Positions 61,967 through 64,000 of a stretch of 64,000 nt of DNA are shown one piece after another. Both the position numbers and the translations under genes were made by a program. The stretch lies in contig NZ_LNYY01000019.1 in assembly GCF_001468005.1 (NCBI RefSeq), forward strand, positions 62,001 to 126,000, read 5' to 3'. Origin of the DNA: Legionella steelei (GTDB lineage: Bacteria; Pseudomonadota; Gammaproteobacteria; Legionellales; Legionellaceae). Numbering within the stretch: position 1 is the first letter of the stretch; every line of letters starts with the position of its first letter. Under the pieces are notes generated by a model, which did not search any database, was not told the DNA's origin, and worked only from the letters and a program-made list of their open reading frames with translations.

Positions 61967-62818
61967 ATGGCAGATAATGATCAAAACGATGAGTATAAGT
62001 TCGCTGAGTTAGATTCTCTTGAGAATGAATCTCTGGAGACTTCAGAGTTTGATACAAAAAGTTCTACTCCTGCAGCACCTGATGGACAGGGGCCAAAAAA
62101 GAATATTACACGCAATGCTCTAGTTGTAGTGGGAGTCATTGTTTTTATTATGCTGATGTATAAATTTATCGGCGGGATGTTCTCTAAATCTACTTCCACT
62201 CCGACTAAAGAGAATGTAAATCCCGCTCCTATGGCGGAAGTTACTCCCCCTCCTCCTCAGCTGCAACCACAACCTCAGCTACAAACAACGCCAACACAAA
62301 TTCCTCAAGAACCTATTCAGCCACAGCCCACGGTCCAACCACAAGCGCCGGCTGCGCAAGAGAACAATACAGCGCTACAACAAAAGGTTGCATCTATTGA
62401 AGCAAGCCAGCAAACGGTTCAATCTGAAGTGAGCTCAATGAGCCAGCAAGTAGGTAATGTCAATAATAATGTCAATGCATTAAATGCACAGATTACCAAA
62501 CTGAACCAAATGATTAGTGTTTTGAATAATCAAGTCACCAAACAATCTGAAATCATCAATGTGTTAATGGAGCGTACAAAACCCAAACCAGTTAAACGCG
62601 TTGTTCGTGTTCGTAACGTAGTTCCACAAATAATTTACTATATAAATGCAGTAATTCCTGGTCGGGCTTGGCTAATTGGCACAAATGGTTCTACACTTAC
62701 AGTAAGAGAAGGGACAAAAATCGCAGGATATGGGACAGTTAGATTAATCGACTCTATGCAAGGGCGAGTTTTAACGAGTTCCGGGCGAGTAATTAGGTTT
62801 AGTCAAGAAGATAGTTGA
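61967..62818 (+). CDS. icmG: Dot/Icm inner-membrane protein IcmG (DotF)
   Basis: 283 residues. An acidic cytosolic N-terminus (~1-45) is followed by one transmembrane helix (~50-70, LVVVGVIVFIMLMYKFIGG), a Pro/Gln-rich stretch (~88-130), a coiled coil (~135-205, VASIEASQQTVQSEVSSMSQ), and a conserved C-terminal domain (YYINAVIPGRAWLIGTNGST). Slightly longer than L. pneumophila IcmG (~269) in the Pro/Gln part. It links the inner complex to the core. Confidence 0.95.
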   Translation: MADNDQNDEYKFAELDSLENESLETSEFDTKSSTPAAPDGQGPKKNITRNALVVVGVIVFIMLMYKFIGGMFSKSTSTPTKENVNPAPMAEVTPPPPQLQPQPQLQTTPTQIPQEPIQPQPTVQPQAPAAQENNTALQQKVASIEASQQTVQSEVSSMSQQVGNVNNNVNALNAQITKLNQMISVLNNQVTKQSEIINVLMERTKPKPVKRVVRVRNVVPQIIYYINAVIPGRAWLIGTNGSTLTVREGTKIAGYGTVRLIDSMQGRVLTSSGRVIRFSQEDS

Positions 62819-62825
62819 GGTTTTT

Positions 62826-63404
62826 ATGGCTGATACATGTACAGGCGGATCGGTAGCTTGCTGGATATCGGGTCAAGTAAATATACTAACTAATATCGCA
62901 AATTCGTTGATTCCTGTAGAGCGTTTGATTACAGGAGGTGCATATTTGATTGGATGTGCCTTTTTGTTTAAAGCGATCTATAGTTTAAAAGTATATGGCG
63001 AGGCGCGGACGATGATGTCGAATAATACAAGCATCAAAGAACCAGTTATGTATTTGTTAGTTGGTGCGATATTTATTTATTTTCCAACGGCTTTTTCGGC
63101 ATTAATGGTAACCACATTTGGTTATCAAAATGTCCTTTCCTATGCGCCGGTAAGTAGTAATAATCCTACGCTGGATACTTTATTCGGAACTGGAAGCGTC
63201 GTTGGAAGACCTTTAACAATTATTATTCAGGTAATTGGCTTAGTCGCCTTTGTAAGAGGATGGGTATTGATTGCGCGTTCTGCTTCGCAAGGACAACCCC
63301 CAGGTGGGACTGGTAAAGGTTTAATGCATGTGTTCGGAGGAATATTAGCAATTAACATCATCGGAACACTTGAGATGATTAATAATACTTTATATGGGGG
63401 GTAG
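62826..63404 (+). CDS. icmC: Dot/Icm inner-membrane protein IcmC (DotE)
   Basis: 192 residues with about four transmembrane segments. The pattern ITGGAYLIGCAFLFKAIYSL, then a loop (SNNTSIKEPVMYLLVGAIFI) and TAFSALMVTTFGYQN, mirrors IcmD (ITAGSYLAGLGFSIGAIM), so IcmC and IcmD are distant relatives. It ends 55 bp before icmD. It lies in the inner membrane. Confidence 0.95.
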   Translation: MADTCTGGSVACWISGQVNILTNIANSLIPVERLITGGAYLIGCAFLFKAIYSLKVYGEARTMMSNNTSIKEPVMYLLVGAIFIYFPTAFSALMVTTFGYQNVLSYAPVSSNNPTLDTLFGTGSVVGRPLTIIIQVIGLVAFVRGWVLIARSASQGQPPGGTGKGLMHVFGGILAINIIGTLEMINNTLYGG

Positions 63405-63459
63405 CAGCAGAGTGGAATGTACTGATTTGTTTTAAAATTTAAATTTGAGGAGAAAAAAG

Positions 63460-63849
63460 GTGAAAAGCAAACTCATTAGTAAATCTGATTACAAATATTG
63501 GATAGGCAGTTTCATTTGCCTAAGCTTATTGGTTTTGTTTAGCCAAGATGCGGCAGCAGGCCAGTCCATAGGGTCGATGGCATCAAACATTACTTCGTCA
63601 TTTACAAACTTGACAAAACTGATCACCGCAGGTTCTTATCTGGCTGGATTGGGATTTTCAATTGGTGCTATTATGAAGTTTAAACAGCACAAAGATAACC
63701 CGACACAAATTCCAATAGGTACACCAATTGCATTAGTTTTTATCGCTGCGGCTTTATTGTTCCTACCTACAATTTTAGGAGTTACTGGAGCAACAATGTT
63801 CGGGGGTAGTGGTGGTACAACTGCTGGACCTACAGGTACAGTTTATTAA
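63460..63849 (+). CDS. icmD: Dot/Icm inner-membrane protein IcmD (DotP), canonical copy
   Basis: 129 residues from GTG at 63460, chosen because GAGGAG lies 7-8 nt upstream; TTG at 63445 would overlap that site. N-terminal hydrophobic segment (~17-34), then two transmembrane stretches around ITAGSYLAGLGFSIGAIM and PIALVFIAAALLFLPTIL. The Gly/Thr-rich C-terminus is short. A paralogue with 71 of 76 identical core residues lies at 907-1338. A terminator follows; icmJ and icmB would be expected beyond the window. Confidence 0.95.
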   Translation: MKSKLISKSDYKYWIGSFICLSLLVLFSQDAAAGQSIGSMASNITSSFTNLTKLITAGSYLAGLGFSIGAIMKFKQHKDNPTQIPIGTPIALVFIAAALLFLPTILGVTGATMFGGSGGTTAGPTGTVY

Positions 63850-63902
63850 GAAGCGGCTAATCGCATAATAGTTGCTTTTATAATAATGGTAAGATTCATT
63901 TT

Positions 63903-63938
63903 GATCCTCTCCCCGTTAAGGGGAAGAGGATCTTTTAA
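63903..63938 (+). terminator. Terminator after icmD
   Basis: GATCCTCT-CCCC (63903-63914) pairs with GGGG-A-AGAGGATC (63920-63932) with one bulged base, then TTTTAAT. It marks the end of the icmN-D unit; no gene is seen in the remaining 60 bp. Confidence 0.7.
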
Positions 63939-64000
63939 TAGGTATTAAAACGAATAATTGCCAAAGTTTATTGTATTCAATGTGAGCCGAGGATATGGCA

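Overview
The window is a chromosomal segment of a Legionella species, most likely not L. pneumophila itself. Three things show this. The right end carries one arm of the Dot/Icm type IVB secretion locus in its canonical order: icmT-icmS-[IcmR-type gene]-icmQ-icmP-icmO, then icmN-M-L-K-E-G-C-D. The middle carries the Legionella Entner-Doudoroff cluster zwf-pgl-edd-glk-eda-sugar transporter-glucoamylase. The base composition is AT-rich. No rRNA, tRNA, CRISPR array, transposase or integrase was seen.

Layout. 1-1.7 kb: the edge of an unknown gene, a small membrane protein, and a second, well conserved copy of icmD (dotP) about 62 kb from the canonical copy. 1.7-8.5 kb: a tripartite ABC exporter, with an outer-membrane factor and a lipoprotein adaptor on the minus strand, divergent from permease / double cyclic-nucleotide-type protein / ATPase / permease on the plus strand. 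8.5-13.3 kb: an accessory island with a zeta-toxin-like P-loop protein behind a PmrA-type box, a small charged protein, a PPR-SMR protein with near-identical 36-residue repeats, and a broken copy of that gene's 3' end. 13.3-16.8 kb: rpsP-rimM-trmD-rplS and ffh. 17.2-20.5 kb: an amino-acid transporter, a PriC-like protein, an AhpD-like protein and a Rap1a/Tai-like secreted protein. 20.5-24.7 kb: cytochrome oxidase assembly (DUF2909, SURF1, a CxxxC protein, heme A synthase, heme O synthase, SCO1). 25.0-30.2 kb: rimK, then an MFS exporter next to a decayed biosynthetic cluster (TauD-like, PaaK-like and class V aminotransferase-like pseudogenes). 30.2-32.3 kb: a second P-loop effector candidate with a glutamate-rich tail, and a small HTH gene. 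32.7-41.5 kb: glucose and starch catabolism. 41.7-49.6 kb: a DUF3298-like protein, a glutathione transferase, a solute-binding protein, an RND pump with its adaptor, hemH and a cold-shock gene. 49.9-63.9 kb: the icm/dot genes.

How the parts fit. The icm genes build the effector-export machine: coupling complex IcmO/P with adaptor IcmS, core IcmN/K/E/G, and inner-membrane proteins IcmT/M/L/C/D. The accessory islands encode candidates for export through it. Motifs matching published Legionella regulation are visible: a TATACT -10 element before icmT, icmQ and icmP, a CpxR-type box before the IcmR-type gene, and a PmrA-type tandem repeat before the zeta-like gene. Glucoamylase, sugar transporter, glucokinase and the Entner-Doudoroff enzymes form a starch-to-pyruvate route.
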